A DNA stretch of 64,000 nt from Capnocytophaga cynodegmi DSM 19736 (GTDB lineage: Bacteria > Bacteroidota > Bacteroidia > Flavobacteriales > Flavobacteriaceae), in the NCBI RefSeq assembly GCF_000379185.1, contig NZ_KB900726.1:124001-188000 (forward strand), written 5' to 3'. Below, in pieces: positions 8,278 through 19,289 of the stretch. Below the pieces are notes generated by a model. It worked only from the letters and a program-made list of their open reading frames with translations, ran no database searches and was not told where the DNA came from. A program made the position numbers and the translations under genes. How positions within the stretch are numbered: position 1 is the stretch's first letter; each line of letters starts with the position of its first letter.

Positions 8278-9288
8278 TCACCATCGTATTATGGCACTCG
8301 CCCAAGTGAATCCACTACCAAAGGCAGCTAACACTACCAAGTCACCATCTTTAATTTTTCCTAATTGATAAGCTTCCGTTAGAGCTATAGGAATGGAAGC
8401 CGCTGTGGTGTTTCCGTACTTTGTAATGTTGTTGTAAATTTGGTCATCTGTTAATTCAAATTTTTGCTGAATGAATTGCGAAATACGTAAATTAGCTTGA
8501 TGTGGAATTAACATATTTATGTCTTTTTGAGTTAATCCATTGGTTTTGAGTCCTTCTTGGATAACTTCAGAAAAACGAACTACCGCATTTTTGAAAACGT
8601 GTTGTCCGTTCATATACGGAAAATAACTCACATCGTCAGGATTGTTTTCCGCTACGATATCTGTAACCCATCGTTTTCCAATTCCAGGGGCAATAAGAGC
8701 TAATTCTTCTGCGTGAGTACCTTCGCTATGTAAATGAGTAGATAAAATCCCTTTTTCTGGATTTTCTTCCCGTGATACAATGGCTGCACCAGCTCCATCT
8801 CCAAAAATAACAGAAACATTTCGTCCTCGTGTGGAAAAGTCCAAACCAGGAGAATGTGTTTCAGAACCAATAATCAAAATGTTTTTGTACATTCCTGTTT
8901 TTATGTACTGGTCAGCAATGGAAAGAGCATAAACAAATCCTGAGCATTGATTTCTGATGTCTAAAGCTCCTATGGTTTTTAATCCTAATTCTCTCTGAAC
9001 CAAAACTCCACAACCAGGAAAGTAATAATCAGGGCTTAAGGTTGCGAAAATGATGAAATCAATATCGTTTTTGTCAATTTCTGCATTTTCGATAGCTTTC
9101 AAACTTGCTTTAACTCCCATACTGGTTGTAGTATCCTTTCCTTTGATGACGTGTCTTCGTTGTTGAATTCCTGTACGTTCCTGAATCCAAGCATCACTCG
9201 TATCCATTAACTTTGATAAATCATCGTTGGTAACTATATTGTCAGGGACATAAAATCCTAATCCTTTGATTTTTGAGCGGTATATCAT
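8278..9288 (-). CDS. fabH: 3-oxoacyl-ACP synthase III (FabH type)
   Basis: A thiolase-fold condensing enzyme of 336 residues that would start fatty-acid synthesis by joining acetyl-CoA to malonyl-ACP. The triad is intact: Cys115 in 'R-N-Q-C-S-G-F', His in 'P-H-Q-A-N' and Asn in 'Y-G-N-T-T-A-A-S'. The active-site context 'NQCSGF' differs from the classic 'A-A-C-A-G-F', so it could be a second FabH paralogue with another starter unit, or an enzyme of a special lipid or pigment pathway. No other fatty-acid gene is adjacent. A well-spaced promoter lies upstream, divergent from the transglycosylase gene. Confidence 0.82.
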   Translation of the reverse strand: MIYRSKIKGLGFYVPDNIVTNDDLSKLMDTSDAWIQERTGIQQRRHVIKGKDTTTSMGVKASLKAIENAEIDKNDIDFIIFATLSPDYYFPGCGVLVQRELGLKTIGALDIRNQCSGFVYALSIADQYIKTGMYKNILIIGSETHSPGLDFSTRGRNVSVIFGDGAGAAIVSREENPEKGILSTHLHSEGTHAEELALIAPGIGKRWVTDIVAENNPDDVSYFPYMNGQHVFKNAVVRFSEVIQEGLKTNGLTQKDINMLIPHQANLRISQFIQQKFELTDDQIYNNITKYGNTTAASIPIALTEAYQLGKIKDGDLVVLAAFGSGFTWASAIIRW

Positions 9289-9308
9289 AATTTAATCGTA
9301 ATTTTTAT

Positions 9309-9339
9309 CAAAAGTAAGAGTAAAAATTCTAATATCCAA
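9309..9339 (-). promoter_or_regulatory. Bacteroidota promoter for the FabH gene
   Basis: Reverse strand TTG (9339-9337), 20-bp spacer, TACTTTTG (9316-9309). Transcription would start about 15 nt before the ATG at 9288. Confidence 0.7.
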
Positions 9340-9474
9340 AAAAGAAATATGAAATCCTTTCGTTAATCAAAAAAATATTGGGATATTTGCACATCCGCAC
9401 AGATAATCATAATTTTTTATGCTTGTGTTGATGTTTTAGATAAAAAAGCACTAATTTATATTTTTTAGAGAAAG

Positions 9475-10407
9475 ATGAAGAGGATTTTACGAAACGTATT
9501 TTATATTTCGGGGATTGTTTTAGTAGCAGGATTTCTTATTAATGCTGTGGCTGTAACAACCGAGAAGAATAACATTTTTGAAAATCAAACAGATACTCTT
9601 AATGGTACAACCAATGTGTATAATGTTTATGCAATTGATTTACCTTCAGAAATAGATTTTGCAGGAGAGAGAGTCCCATTGGAAATTCCAGATGTTTATG
9701 AGCGTTTGGACAGAGAATTTTTGGTCAATACGTACTGGCAGTCCAATGGGTTGCTATTAATCAAACGTTCTAATAAGTATTTTCCAATTATCGAACCAAT
9801 TTTAAAACGAAATGGAATTCCTGATGATTTTAAATATTTGGCTTTAATTGAAAGCGGACTTTTAGACGTTGTGTCTCCTTCGGGAGCTAGCGGTTTTTGG
9901 CAATTTATGAAGGCAGCAGCTATTGAACACGGGTTGGAAGTAAGTAGCACAGTTGACGAGCGTTACCATCTGGAAAAAGCAACTCAAGCAGCGTGTGATT
10001 ATCTGAAAAAGGCAAAACAAAGTACAGGAAGCTGGACAATGGCAGCAGCGGCATACAACGCAGGGATTGCTGGAATGAATAATCAAATTACAGCTCAGCA
10101 GACTTCAAACTATTATGATTTATGGCTTAACTCGGAAACTTCACGTTACGTTTTTCGGATTTTAGCAGTTAAGGAAATTATGAAAAATCCAAAGCGTTAC
10201 GGATTTAATTTTGAGGAACGACATCTTTACAATGAGGTGCCAACTTTCAATGTAAAGGTCGATACGAGTATAACCAGCTTAGTTGATTTCGCTAAAAAAC
10301 ATAATATTACCTACAAGGAATTAAAAATACACAATACGTGGCTTCGTGACCGTAAATTGGATAACAAAAGTGGAAAAACGTATTATATAAAAATTCCGAA
10401 AAAATAA
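9475..10407 (+). CDS. Membrane-anchored lytic transglycosylase (GH23) with LysM-like tail
   Basis: Cleaves the MurNAc-GlcNAc bond of peptidoglycan with 1,6-anhydro product formation. Residues 8-28 are a signal anchor. The GH23 domain covers about 100-220, with catalytic Glu126 in 'A-L-I-E-S-G', followed by 'G-A-S-G-F-W-Q-F-M' and 'A-A-A-Y-N-A-G', both diagnostic of the MltD/Slt fold. The C-terminal 50 residues look like one LysM repeat ('V-D-F-A-K-K-H-N-I-T-Y-K-E-L'), a peptidoglycan-binding unit. Acts in the periplasm in wall turnover. Monocistronic; shares a bidirectional hairpin with the convergent GH20 gene. Confidence 0.9.
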   Translation: MKRILRNVFYISGIVLVAGFLINAVAVTTEKNNIFENQTDTLNGTTNVYNVYAIDLPSEIDFAGERVPLEIPDVYERLDREFLVNTYWQSNGLLLIKRSNKYFPIIEPILKRNGIPDDFKYLALIESGLLDVVSPSGASGFWQFMKAAAIEHGLEVSSTVDERYHLEKATQAACDYLKKAKQSTGSWTMAAAAYNAGIAGMNNQITAQQTSNYYDLWLNSETSRYVFRILAVKEIMKNPKRYGFNFEERHLYNEVPTFNVKVDTSITSLVDFAKKHNITYKELKIHNTWLRDRKLDNKSGKTYYIKIPKK

Positions 10408-10420
10408 AGGTTTAAAAATT

Positions 10421-10452
10421 CAAAAGTCAGCTTTTGTTACAAAGCTGATTTT
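10421..10452. terminator. Bidirectional terminator, transglycosylase/GH20
   Basis: Stem 10421-10434 with 10439-10452 centred on 'AGTCAGCTTTT..AAAGCTGATTT', overlapping the GH20 stop codon and 14 bp after the transglycosylase stop. Confidence 0.7.
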
Positions 10453-12455
10453 ATTTGTGATAAACCTTCAGTTCTGAAAATCAATCCATCAATTTCTCTT
10501 TTACCATCTAATGTAACAAAAGCAAAATTGAAGTGCCACTTCACGAGTCGAATCTCGTTGGTTGAAAATTTCTCAATGGGAAGTTTTAACAGAATTTTAT
10601 TCCAACCCTTTTTCAATGTTATTGGAATAGGTGAACGTACTTCAAAATTCTCGTTAGTCAATGGAATTTCATTTGATTTTTCTTTATGAGAAGAAGCCCA
10701 TTTTGGAGGAAGAATTTCATTTTCATTAATCCAAATTTTACTTTCTTTGTAATCCCATTTTCCTTGTGGAGGAGGTAAGTCTTTCTCGGAGCGACTGTAA
10801 TTCTGCGTTGTTGCCCATAATCCAACTATTTGTTTTTTAGGTGAATATACATAGGTGTAAGCGTATGTTGTATGGTTGGGTTGTGGATTTTCATAAAAGC
10901 TTTTTACAATATTTCCCCAAACGTGACGTAAATAAACACCTGAGCCAAACACTTCTTTCGTGGAGTAATTTTTTCCGTTGTAAAGATAATTTTTGGCGAA
11001 ATTTTCTTTTTCGGGAGGAAAAACTTTTAATAAATTACCTTCATTAGGGAAAGCATCTGTAATTCGCCATTTGATATGTGTCTGTTTTACATAAGCGAAA
11101 GGCAAGTTGCTGAAATATTGCTTTTTGTGCCACAACATACGATGTTCAAAATTCTGAAAGGCGATGAAATTTTCATCTTTTTCAGAAAAGAGATTTGTTC
11201 CTTTGTCGTCAAAATATTCTAAGCCACCTCCAATCCACGAACGTTCTGCCAAAGCTAACATTGATGGATAGAAATTATTTTGAATTATGATTTCTCTTTC
11301 ATTGGTGATAAATCGGTCGTGCCAAATTGCTATAATGCTTCCTGCGTGGTCATCATCACCCTTTTCAACGTTTAAAATTCGGCTGTTGTACAAGGCTACC
11401 AAATCAGCAAAAGCGTCGAAGTGATTGATGTAATGCAAACGAGAATCAATGGCTGGGATACCTTTTTGGGCTTTGCCACGATAGCTCCACAATTGTGTCA
11501 TATCAATTTCTCCAGTTTTGTAGTTCCAGCCTGGATTCCACGAAATTACTTTTTTACCTCTCTCTCGTATGAAGCGTACCATTTCGGGAACAAAATTAGG
11601 ATTTGTGAATTCCACTTCATCGGTGCCAATATGAAAGTATGGAACATCAAAATAAGGCAACATCTCATCAATCAATTCTTTCAAAATTTGCATTCCTTTT
11701 TCGGTTTGCATATCGCATTTAAAAGCTTTTCTGAAAGCCAAGCTATGTCCTGGCATATCAATTTCAGGAATCAAAAGTACATTGTGTTGTTTGCAAAAAT
11801 AGACAAGTTCTTTCACTTCATCTAAAGTATAGAATTTGGAATGCATTCGCTCGTAACTTAAACTATCATTTAAAACTGGATAGCGTTTACTTTCCAATCT
11901 CCATCCTTGATTTTCAGTTAAATGCCAGTGGAAAACATTGATTTTGTATTGTGAAAGTATAGAAATTTCTTGCTTTAGTTCTTCCAAAGAAATGAATGTA
12001 CGACCTACATCTTGCATAAATCCACGTATGCGAAATGTAGGATAATCTACAATTGAGCAACCCTCAAAATAAGAATTTTCACCTTTGGAAGATTTCAATT
12101 GTCGGAGTGTTTGAATTGCCCAATAGACACCTTTTTCTGTAATAGCTTCAATTTGTATTTTTTGTTTTGATACAAGCAAAGTATAAGCCTCATTTTTGTT
12201 TATTTTTGCCTCAGGGATATCTTTAACTATTTTTACTTCAATAATTTGCCCAGAAGAAGATGAAATTTCTCCACCCATTTCCGAAATAAATTTTTGCCAT
12301 TGTTTTTGCAGAACTGGAGTTTCCAAACGTATTTTTTGGATGTGAAAGGCTTGTCCGTTTGGTTCTATTTGCTGAGGTTTTGGTAGCAAATGATCAATTC
12401 CTCCATAACATATTGTATTGAAAGCGAGTAGAAAAAAAAGGATGTATTTCTTCAT
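10437..12455 (-). CDS. Beta-N-acetylhexosaminidase, GH20 (first copy)
   Basis: A 672-residue secreted exo-hexosaminidase that removes terminal GlcNAc or GalNAc by substrate-assisted catalysis. A signal peptide (about residues 1-18) precedes a GH20b-like domain (about 20-135) and the TIM barrel, with the catalytic pair Asp279-Glu280 in 'F-H-I-G-T-D-E'. The C-terminal about 150 residues are unlike the second GH20 copy and may bind carbohydrate. The start was set at 12455 because a -7 element at 12475-12482 excludes the longest ATG at 12497. No lipobox cysteine, so periplasmic or exported. Likely acts with the sulfatase, the other GH20 and the GH123-like protein on host glycans. Confidence 0.92.
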   Translation of the reverse strand: MKKYILFFLLAFNTICYGGIDHLLPKPQQIEPNGQAFHIQKIRLETPVLQKQWQKFISEMGGEISSSSGQIIEVKIVKDIPEAKINKNEAYTLLVSKQKIQIEAITEKGVYWAIQTLRQLKSSKGENSYFEGCSIVDYPTFRIRGFMQDVGRTFISLEELKQEISILSQYKINVFHWHLTENQGWRLESKRYPVLNDSLSYERMHSKFYTLDEVKELVYFCKQHNVLLIPEIDMPGHSLAFRKAFKCDMQTEKGMQILKELIDEMLPYFDVPYFHIGTDEVEFTNPNFVPEMVRFIRERGKKVISWNPGWNYKTGEIDMTQLWSYRGKAQKGIPAIDSRLHYINHFDAFADLVALYNSRILNVEKGDDDHAGSIIAIWHDRFITNEREIIIQNNFYPSMLALAERSWIGGGLEYFDDKGTNLFSEKDENFIAFQNFEHRMLWHKKQYFSNLPFAYVKQTHIKWRITDAFPNEGNLLKVFPPEKENFAKNYLYNGKNYSTKEVFGSGVYLRHVWGNIVKSFYENPQPNHTTYAYTYVYSPKKQIVGLWATTQNYSRSEKDLPPPQGKWDYKESKIWINENEILPPKWASSHKEKSNEIPLTNENFEVRSPIPITLKKGWNKILLKLPIEKFSTNEIRLVKWHFNFAFVTLDGKREIDGLIFRTEGLSQIKSAL

Positions 12456-12474
12456 AAGAATTTGGATTGGTTTA

Positions 12475-12482
12475 CAAAGGTA
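12475..12482 (-). promoter_or_regulatory. -7 element TACCTTTG for the first GH20 gene
   Basis: Exact match on the reverse strand, 20 bp upstream of the chosen ATG at 12455. A TTG at the usual distance is not evident. Confidence 0.55.
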
Positions 12483-12530
12483 TTTAAAAATTTTCAAAGG
12501 GAGAAATATTTTATTTTTTACAAAATCTTT

Positions 12531-12538
12531 TAATTTTG
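12531..12538 (+). promoter_or_regulatory. -7 element TAATTTTG, ribD promoter
   Basis: Exact TAnnTTTG match 32 bp before the ribD ATG. The upstream -33 region is T-rich without a clear TTG. Confidence 0.5.
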
Positions 12539-12569
12539 CATAAAGAGAAAGTGGATTTTGATTTTGGAA

Positions 12570-13616
12570 ATGATTGATTTTGATACTAAAATGATGAATA
12601 GATGTATTCAGTTAGCTTACAATGGTTTAGGTAGCACATATCCCAATCCGATGGTAGGCTGTGTAATCGTTCATCAAGATAAAATAATAGGTGAGGGGTG
12701 GCACAGAAGAGCGGGAGAACCACACGCTGAGGTAAATGCCATTCGTTCGGTAAAAGATAAAAGTCTGTTGCCTAAAGGTACGCTCTATGTCAGTTTGGAG
12801 CCTTGTAGCCATTTTGGTAAAACTCCTCCGTGTAGTGATTTGATAATCAAATATAAAATTCCCAAAATAGTTATAGGAACTACCGACCCATTTGCAAAAG
12901 TTTCTGGTACAGGAATTGCAAAACTGAAAGAAGCTGGTTGTGAGGTAATTGTAGGAGTATTGGAAAAGGAATGCCAGGAACTTAATAAGCGTTTCTTTAC
13001 TTTTCATCAGAAAAAACGACCTTATATCTTCCTAAAGTGGGCAGAAACTCGTGATGGTTTTATGGCTCCTGAAACCAAAGACAAATTAGATCCAAAATGG
13101 ATAACTAATTTCTATTCAAGGCAGTATGTTCATAAAATAAGAAGTGAAGAACAAGCAATCTTGGTTGGGACAAATACAATTTTGCACGATAATCCTAAAC
13201 TAAATGTACGTGATTGGTTTGGAGGAAACTTACTACGTGTAGTTATTGATAAGGATTTGAAAATACCACGAAATTTTTTGGTTTGGAATGATGAACAATC
13301 AACATTGTTTATTTCTGAAAAAGTGAATAATGAATCATTTAAGAATACCTCTTTTCATAAAATTGATTTTTCAGCAAATTTGCCTCAACAGATTTGTAAT
13401 GTATTGTTTGAGAAGAATATACAGAGCCTAATAGTTGAAGGAGGTAGAAGTGTTTTACAACAATTCATAGAGGCTAATTTGTGGGATGAAGCATTTGTAT
13501 TTGTGGGAAATATTTGCTTTGAAAAAGGGTTAAAATCTCCTGATTTTCAGAAAAAAACATTGAAAGAAGTTAGGGAGTTCGATGAAGATACATTGTTTAT
13601 TTATAGCAACTTATAA
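12570..13616 (+). CDS. ribD: Bifunctional pyrimidine deaminase/reductase of riboflavin synthesis
   Basis: Carries out the second and third steps of riboflavin synthesis: deamination of the diaminopyrimidine, then NADPH-dependent reduction of the ribosyl side chain. The N-terminal deaminase (about 10-150) has zinc ligands in 'H-A-E' and 'P-C-x-x-F-G-K-T-P-P-C'. The C-terminal reductase (about 155-348) ends with 'V-E-G-G-R-S-V-L-Q-Q-F'. The ATG at 12570 was preferred over a TTG at 12558; an internal ATG at 12591 is possible too. 348 residues is normal for the family. The following YigZ gene starts 11 bp after the stop, so both are probably one transcript. Confidence 0.93.
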   Translation: MIDFDTKMMNRCIQLAYNGLGSTYPNPMVGCVIVHQDKIIGEGWHRRAGEPHAEVNAIRSVKDKSLLPKGTLYVSLEPCSHFGKTPPCSDLIIKYKIPKIVIGTTDPFAKVSGTGIAKLKEAGCEVIVGVLEKECQELNKRFFTFHQKKRPYIFLKWAETRDGFMAPETKDKLDPKWITNFYSRQYVHKIRSEEQAILVGTNTILHDNPKLNVRDWFGGNLLRVVIDKDLKIPRNFLVWNDEQSTLFISEKVNNESFKNTSFHKIDFSANLPQQICNVLFEKNIQSLIVEGGRSVLQQFIEANLWDEAFVFVGNICFEKGLKSPDFQKKTLKEVREFDEDTLFIYSNL

Positions 13617-13627
13617 ATTAAACAATA

Positions 13628-14242
13628 ATGATTTTTATGGAAGATACTTTTAAAACAATAGCAAATCCTGTTAAAGAAATTATATTTAAGGAAAAAAGTA
13701 GTAAGTTTTTGGGATATGTATTTCCTGTAAAAACCGAAGAGGAGATAAAGCAACATCTTGAAGCGGTAAAAAAGGAACATTATTCGGCACGGCATTGGTG
13801 TTACGCTTGGCAATTGGGATACGGAAGTAAGCAACATTACCGAGCTAATGACGATGGAGAGCCTAATAATTCAGCAGGTATTCCTATTTACGGACAAATA
13901 CAATCTTTTGAACTTACTGACGTTCTGGTAATAGTGGTTCGTTATTTCGGTGGAATTAAATTAGGGGTTGGCGGATTGGTTCAAGCCTATAAAACATCAG
14001 CACAACTAACATTACAAGAAGCTGAAATTGTTGAAAAAATAATCACACAGACACTCACACTTGTTTTTGATTACAAGGATATGAACAAAGTGATGCGTGT
14101 AATTAAAGAGCGTAATTTGCAGATTATCAGTCAGAAAATGGAAATGAACTGCACAATTTCTGTTGAGGTACGCAATAGCGAGGTAGAGCAAACCAAATCA
14201 ATTTTTGATTCCATTTATGGCGTTAAATTGATTGAGGATTAG
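13628..14242 (+). CDS. YigZ/IMPACT family protein
   Basis: A 204-residue protein with the UPF0029 (IMPACT) N-terminal domain, seen as 'K-S-S-K-F-L-G-Y-V-F-P-V', 'H-W-C-Y-A-W' and the strong 'D-D-G-E-P-x-N-S-A-G-x-P-I' and 'V-V-R-Y-F-G-G-I-K-L-G-V-G-G-L' motifs, plus the DUF1949 C-terminal ferredoxin-like domain. E. coli YigZ and eukaryotic IMPACT are linked to translation control, but the bacterial role is unsettled. A second ATG at 13637 could be the true start. Ends 4 bp from the convergent TIGR02757 gene, with no terminator visible between them. Confidence 0.9.
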   Translation: MIFMEDTFKTIANPVKEIIFKEKSSKFLGYVFPVKTEEEIKQHLEAVKKEHYSARHWCYAWQLGYGSKQHYRANDDGEPNNSAGIPIYGQIQSFELTDVLVIVVRYFGGIKLGVGGLVQAYKTSAQLTLQEAEIVEKIITQTLTLVFDYKDMNKVMRVIKERNLQIISQKMEMNCTISVEVRNSEVEQTKSIFDSIYGVKLIED

Positions 14243-14246
14243 CTAT

Positions 14247-15020
14247 TTATTTAAAATCTAAATCATTGAATACTCCAATTCCGAAAAGGGCAAAGTCATA
14301 TTTTGCGGGGTCTTTGGGATCGAATTTTCGTAAATGATTGTCGAGTTCTGTTAGGGCTTTTACATCATTTTTGGGGTGAGTTATAAGTCCTAAACTTCGA
14401 GCTACATTTCCTGAATGTACATCTAACGGGCAGGATAACATTGAGGGGGAAATTTCTTGCCAAATTCCAAAATCAACACCTGAATTATCTTTCCGAACCA
14501 TCCAACGCAGGAACATATTAATACGTTTTGCAACCGAACCTTTACGAGGGTCAGGTAAGTGTTTTAGAGTTCTTGTGTGTTTTAAATCGTTGAAAAATAA
14601 TTGCTTAAAATTTGAAATTCCTAGTTGCAAGTTGTCATTTTCAATGCTACTTGCGAAAGCTTTTTCCAGTCCATTATGATGGGTATATACATTTTTGAGG
14701 CTTATTACGAATTGCTCCAAATCTTGACCATTAAAAGTACGATGAACAAATTTTTCCAATCGTTCTAAATCACTTTCTGAATGCGACATCACAAAATCAT
14801 AAGGTGAATTACCAAACAATTCCATTAGCTTCATTCCGCTGGAAATGATTGTTTTACGTTGCCCCCAAGCAATAACAGAAACTAAGAAACCTGCTATTTC
14901 AATATCTTCTTTGATAGAAAAATTTTTAGGTATTTGAATAGGGTCGGTTTCAATAAATTCTGGGCGGTTGTATTGTACTACTTTTTCGTCAAGAAAAGAT
15001 TTTAATTCGTTGAAATTCAT
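14247..15020 (-). CDS. TIGR02757 family protein
   Basis: A 257-residue protein matching the Bacteroidota/epsilonproteobacterial family TIGR02757: '[17 protein letters not shown]', 'S-G-x-x-F-G-I-W', '[10 protein letters not shown]' and '[10 protein letters not shown]'. The helical layout with the 'LDVH..ARSLGL' segment recalls HhH-GPD DNA glycosylases, but the activity is unknown. The start codon overlaps the stop of the LolD-like gene by 4 bp, so the two are translationally coupled in a cmk-ABC-TIGR02757 unit. Confidence 0.8.
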   Translation of the reverse strand: MNFNELKSFLDEKVVQYNRPEFIETDPIQIPKNFSIKEDIEIAGFLVSVIAWGQRKTIISSGMKLMELFGNSPYDFVMSHSESDLERLEKFVHRTFNGQDLEQFVISLKNVYTHHNGLEKAFASSIENDNLQLGISNFKQLFFNDLKHTRTLKHLPDPRKGSVAKRINMFLRWMVRKDNSGVDFGIWQEISPSMLSCPLDVHSGNVARSLGLITHPKNDVKALTELDNHLRKFDPKDPAKYDFALFGIGVFNDLDFK

Positions 15021-15676
15021 ATAAATTTCCCGTCAAGCATTACTAATTTTCGGTCTGCCATATTGGCAAGTTCTTCATTGTGAGTTACAATCACGAAAGT
15101 TTGGTTAAAGGTTTTTCGTAAATCAAAAAATAATTGATGCAGATTATCAGCACTTTCTGAATCTAAATTTCCGCTGGGCTCATCGGCGAAAACTACTGAA
15201 GGATGGTTCATCAATGCTCTTGCCACAGAAATTCGTTGTTGCTCCCCGCCCGACAAGGCATTAGGCTTATGATTAAATCTATCAGATAAATTTAGAAATG
15301 ATAGCAATTCTTTAGCTCTTTTTTCGGCTTCCTTTTTTGCAGTTCCTTTTATAAAGGCTGGAATACAAACATTTTCCAGTGCTGTAAACTCAGGTAATAA
15401 CTGATGGAACTGGAAAATAAATCCGATGTGCTCGTTTCGGAATTTTGACAAGGCTTTTGATGATAAACTTTTTATATCTATATTGTTGATATATAAAGAA
15501 GTATCTTGATTGTTGTTCACAGAATCTAACGTACCCAAAATATGAAGCAAAGTAGTTTTTCCTGCTCCTGAGGCTCCTACTATTGAAACGATTTCTCCTT
15601 TATTTACTTGAATATCAACTCCTTTTAGGACTTCTAAATCTCCGTAAGTTTTATGTATATTCTTAGCTTTAATCAT
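15017..15676 (-). CDS. ABC transporter ATPase, LolD-like
   Basis: A 219-residue ATP-binding subunit of the MacB/LolD/FtsE class. Walker A 'G-A-S-G-A-G-K-T-T' near 34-42, Q-loop, signature 'L-S-G-G-E-Q-Q-R' near 142, Walker B '[12 protein letters not shown]' and the H-loop 'V-T-H-N' are intact. LolD proteins power release of outer-membrane lipoproteins with LolC/E, which are not in this window; the match to LolD is by class, not proven. Lies 14 bp after cmk and overlaps the next gene by 4 bp. Confidence 0.88.
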   Translation of the reverse strand: MIKAKNIHKTYGDLEVLKGVDIQVNKGEIVSIVGASGAGKTTLLHILGTLDSVNNNQDTSLYINNIDIKSLSSKALSKFRNEHIGFIFQFHQLLPEFTALENVCIPAFIKGTAKKEAEKRAKELLSFLNLSDRFNHKPNALSGGEQQRISVARALMNHPSVVFADEPSGNLDSESADNLHQLFFDLRKTFNQTFVIVTHNEELANMADRKLVMLDGKFI

Positions 15677-15690
15677 AATAAAAGTAAATA

Positions 15691-16425
15691 TTACAAGCTA
15701 TTAATTTTTTCTTCTGCTAAAAGAAGGATTTTATTTACTTGTTCTTCAAAAGTTAAATGTGAATTATCAATTTCGATGACATCATCAGCCTTTATCAAAG
15801 GAGATTCTTTTCTTGTAGTATCAAGAAAATCACGTTGTTGTACGTTTTTGAGTACTTCTTGAAAAGATACGTTTTCTCCCTTTTCCTGAAGTTCTCTAAA
15901 CCGACGCTCGGCACGAATCTGCTCTGAAGCGGTCATAAAAATTTTGAGTTCAGCATTCGGAAAAACGATTGTTCCTATATCGCGTCCGTCCATAACTATT
16001 CCCTTTTCCTCACCCATTTTTCTCTGTAAATCAACTAAATAGCTTCTTATCTCGGGAATTTTAGCGATTTCACTTACCAGATTTGCAATTTCAATACTTC
16101 GGATTTCCTGCTCAATATTTTTACCATTAAGGTACACTTCCGAAAAACCTAATTCGGAATTGTATTTGAACGATAAATCGCTGTTTTTCAGTTTTTTGAT
16201 TAGTTTCTCTTTGTCTATATGAACTATATTTTCAAATTGCTTTGTTTTTTCGTTTTCTAAGCCAGTGACTGCTATATAACCTTCTTTTACAGCTAAATAC
16301 GTGGTTGCCCGATACATTGCTCCTGTATCAATGTACACATATCCTAATTTTTTTGCAATGGTTTTTGCTGTGGAGCTTTTTCCAGTTGAAGAAAATCCAT
16401 CAATGGCAATGATTATTTTATGCAT
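15691..16425 (-). CDS. cmk: (d)CMP kinase
   Basis: Phosphorylates CMP and dCMP to the diphosphates. The P-loop '[12 protein letters not shown]' at 10-21 has the Bacteroidota form of the family, followed by '[11 protein letters not shown]' for nucleotide binding and '[11 protein letters not shown]' near 147. At 244 residues it is slightly longer than E. coli Cmk. First gene of a minus-strand unit with the LolD-like ATPase and the TIGR02757 gene. A -7 element lies 21 bp before the ATG. Confidence 0.93.
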   Translation of the reverse strand: MHKIIIAIDGFSSTGKSSTAKTIAKKLGYVYIDTGAMYRATTYLAVKEGYIAVTGLENEKTKQFENIVHIDKEKLIKKLKNSDLSFKYNSELGFSEVYLNGKNIEQEIRSIEIANLVSEIAKIPEIRSYLVDLQRKMGEEKGIVMDGRDIGTIVFPNAELKIFMTASEQIRAERRFRELQEKGENVSFQEVLKNVQQRDFLDTTRKESPLIKADDVIEIDNSHLTFEEQVNKILLLAEEKINSL

Positions 16426-16445
16426 TTTTTACGAGTTATATTCCG

Positions 16446-16453
16446 CAAATATA
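16446..16453 (-). promoter_or_regulatory. -7 element TATATTTG, cmk promoter
   Basis: Reverse-strand exact match 20 bp before the cmk ATG, implying a very short leader. No TTG at 17-23 bp. Confidence 0.5.
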
Positions 16454-16627
16454 CTACTATTTGTTAAATTTTGAAATAAAAGTGACAAAGTGTGGAGCCT
16501 TAGTGCAGAAGTAAACTAGTTGAAGTAAATATAAAAATCTATAAAAAATATTTTTTCTTTCTTTTTGGGAATGAAATGCACTCTTTTTGTTGATAACAAT
16601 TTGGTTAAACTTACCCAAGTTAAGTAT

Positions 16628-16660
16628 AAAAAAAGGCTATTTTTTAAAATAGCCTTTTTT
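16628..16660 (-). terminator. Terminator of eno
   Basis: Stem 'AAAAGGCTATTTT..AAAATAGCCTTTT' 19 bp after the eno stop on the minus strand, with T-tracts on both sides. Confidence 0.9.
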
Positions 16661-16678
16661 GTTATAATTATTTAGAAA

Positions 16679-17980
<1,302 letters not shown>

Positions 17981-18064
17981 TTAATTAAAATTTCTTTTTA
18001 TCGATTAACAATTTTCAATTAAGAATGATTTAACTCAAATCGTTCATTGCAAAATTCTTATCTG

Positions 18065-19168
18065 CTAATTATTTTTCATCATTTCCGCAAATTGGTCAAA
18101 CAGATAAGTAGCATCGTTTGGCCCTGGTCCAGCTTCAGGGTGATACTGAACGCTGAAACATTTTTTGCCTTTAACACGAATTCCCATAATGGTATCATCA
18201 TTGAGGTGAACGTGCGTAATTTCAATATTTTTATTAGCTTCTGCTTGTTTTCTGTCTACTGCAAAACCGTGATTTTGAGAGGTTATTTCTCCTTTTCCTG
18301 TGAGTAAGTTTTTTACTGGGTGATTGATTCCTCTGTGTCCGTTATGCATTTTGAATGTGGGAACGTCATTCGCCAAAGCAATGATTTGATGTCCTAAGCA
18401 AATCCCGAACAAAGGCAAATCCTCTGCTATCATTTGTTTCACTTTTGCAATAACTTCTGTTAGAGGCTCAGGGTCTCCTGGTCCGTTTGATAGAAAATAT
18501 CCATCAGGATTCCATTTCTTTAACTCTTCCAGAGGAGTGTCATACGGAAAAACCTTTATGTACATATCGCGTTTTGCCATATTTCTCAAAATATTTTTCT
18601 TGATTCCAAAGTCAAGAGCGGCAACCCTGTACGTGGCGTTCTCATTGCCAAAAAAATAAGGTTCAGTAACTGACACTTTCGAAGCCAATTCTAAACCTTT
18701 CATATCAGGAATTTGTTTTAATTTTTCTTTAAGAATCGTTAAGTCGGTGGTTTCCGTTGAAATGACAGCATTCATTGAACCATTATCACGAATGTGAGCC
18801 ACCAAAGCCCTAGTATCCACATCACAAATGGCTACCAGATTTGTTTTATCAAAAAAATCTTTCAGTGAGCCTGATGCACTTGGGCGAGAGTAATCGTAAC
18901 TGAAATTTCGACAAACCAATCCAGCTATTTTAATGTTATCAGATTCATTTTCATCATCATTAACTCCGTAGTTGCCTATATGAGCATTGGCAGTTACCAT
19001 AATTTGCCCATAATACGAAGGGTCAGTAAAAATTTCCTGATACCCTGTCATTCCTGTATTGAAACAAACCTCACCAAAAACAGTTCCTTCATTACCAACA
19101 CTTTTCCCATAGAAAGCTGTTCCGTCAGCAAGTAAGATGACTGCTTTTTTCTTTTCTTGATATTTCAT
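18065..19168 (-). CDS. carA: Carbamoyl-phosphate synthase small subunit
   Basis: Glutamine amidotransferase subunit that supplies ammonia to CarB for carbamoyl phosphate, used in pyrimidine and arginine synthesis. The N-terminal CPSase domain ('G-Y-Q-E-I-F-T-D-P-S-Y') and the class I GATase domain with Cys in 'G-I-C-L-G-H-Q' and His-Glu in 'Y-H-P-E-A-G-P-G-P-N-D' are intact. The start was set at 19168 (367 residues) since a -7 element at 19193-19200 overlaps the longer ATG at 19195. A GGAG sequence about 8 nt before the ATG is an unusual Shine-Dalgarno-like feature. carB is not in the window. Confidence 0.95.
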   Translation of the reverse strand: MKYQEKKKAVILLADGTAFYGKSVGNEGTVFGEVCFNTGMTGYQEIFTDPSYYGQIMVTANAHIGNYGVNDDENESDNIKIAGLVCRNFSYDYSRPSASGSLKDFFDKTNLVAICDVDTRALVAHIRDNGSMNAVISTETTDLTILKEKLKQIPDMKGLELASKVSVTEPYFFGNENATYRVAALDFGIKKNILRNMAKRDMYIKVFPYDTPLEELKKWNPDGYFLSNGPGDPEPLTEVIAKVKQMIAEDLPLFGICLGHQIIALANDVPTFKMHNGHRGINHPVKNLLTGKGEITSQNHGFAVDRKQAEANKNIEITHVHLNDDTIMGIRVKGKKCFSVQYHPEAGPGPNDATYLFDQFAEMMKNN

Positions 19169-19192
19169 TTTTTCACTCCTGAATTTTGACTG

Positions 19193-19200
19193 CAAATATA
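19193..19200 (-). promoter_or_regulatory. -7 element TATATTTG, carA promoter
   Basis: Reverse-strand exact match 25 bp before the carA ATG at 19168; it decides the start choice for carA. No clear -33 TTG. Confidence 0.5.
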
Positions 19201-19234
19201 AGTAAAAAAGTGGGAAATGAAAAGCTAAAAATAA

Positions 19235-19278
19235 AAAAAGACCTCACTTAAAAGGAATTATTTTTTGTGAGGTCTTTT
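19235..19278 (-). terminator. Terminator of the sulfatase gene
   Basis: Stem 'AAAAGACCTCAC / GTGAGGTCTTTT' (19235-19248 with 19267-19278) with an 18-nt loop, 12 bp after the sulfatase stop on the minus strand. Confidence 0.8.
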
Positions 19279-19289
19279 AAAAAAAATCT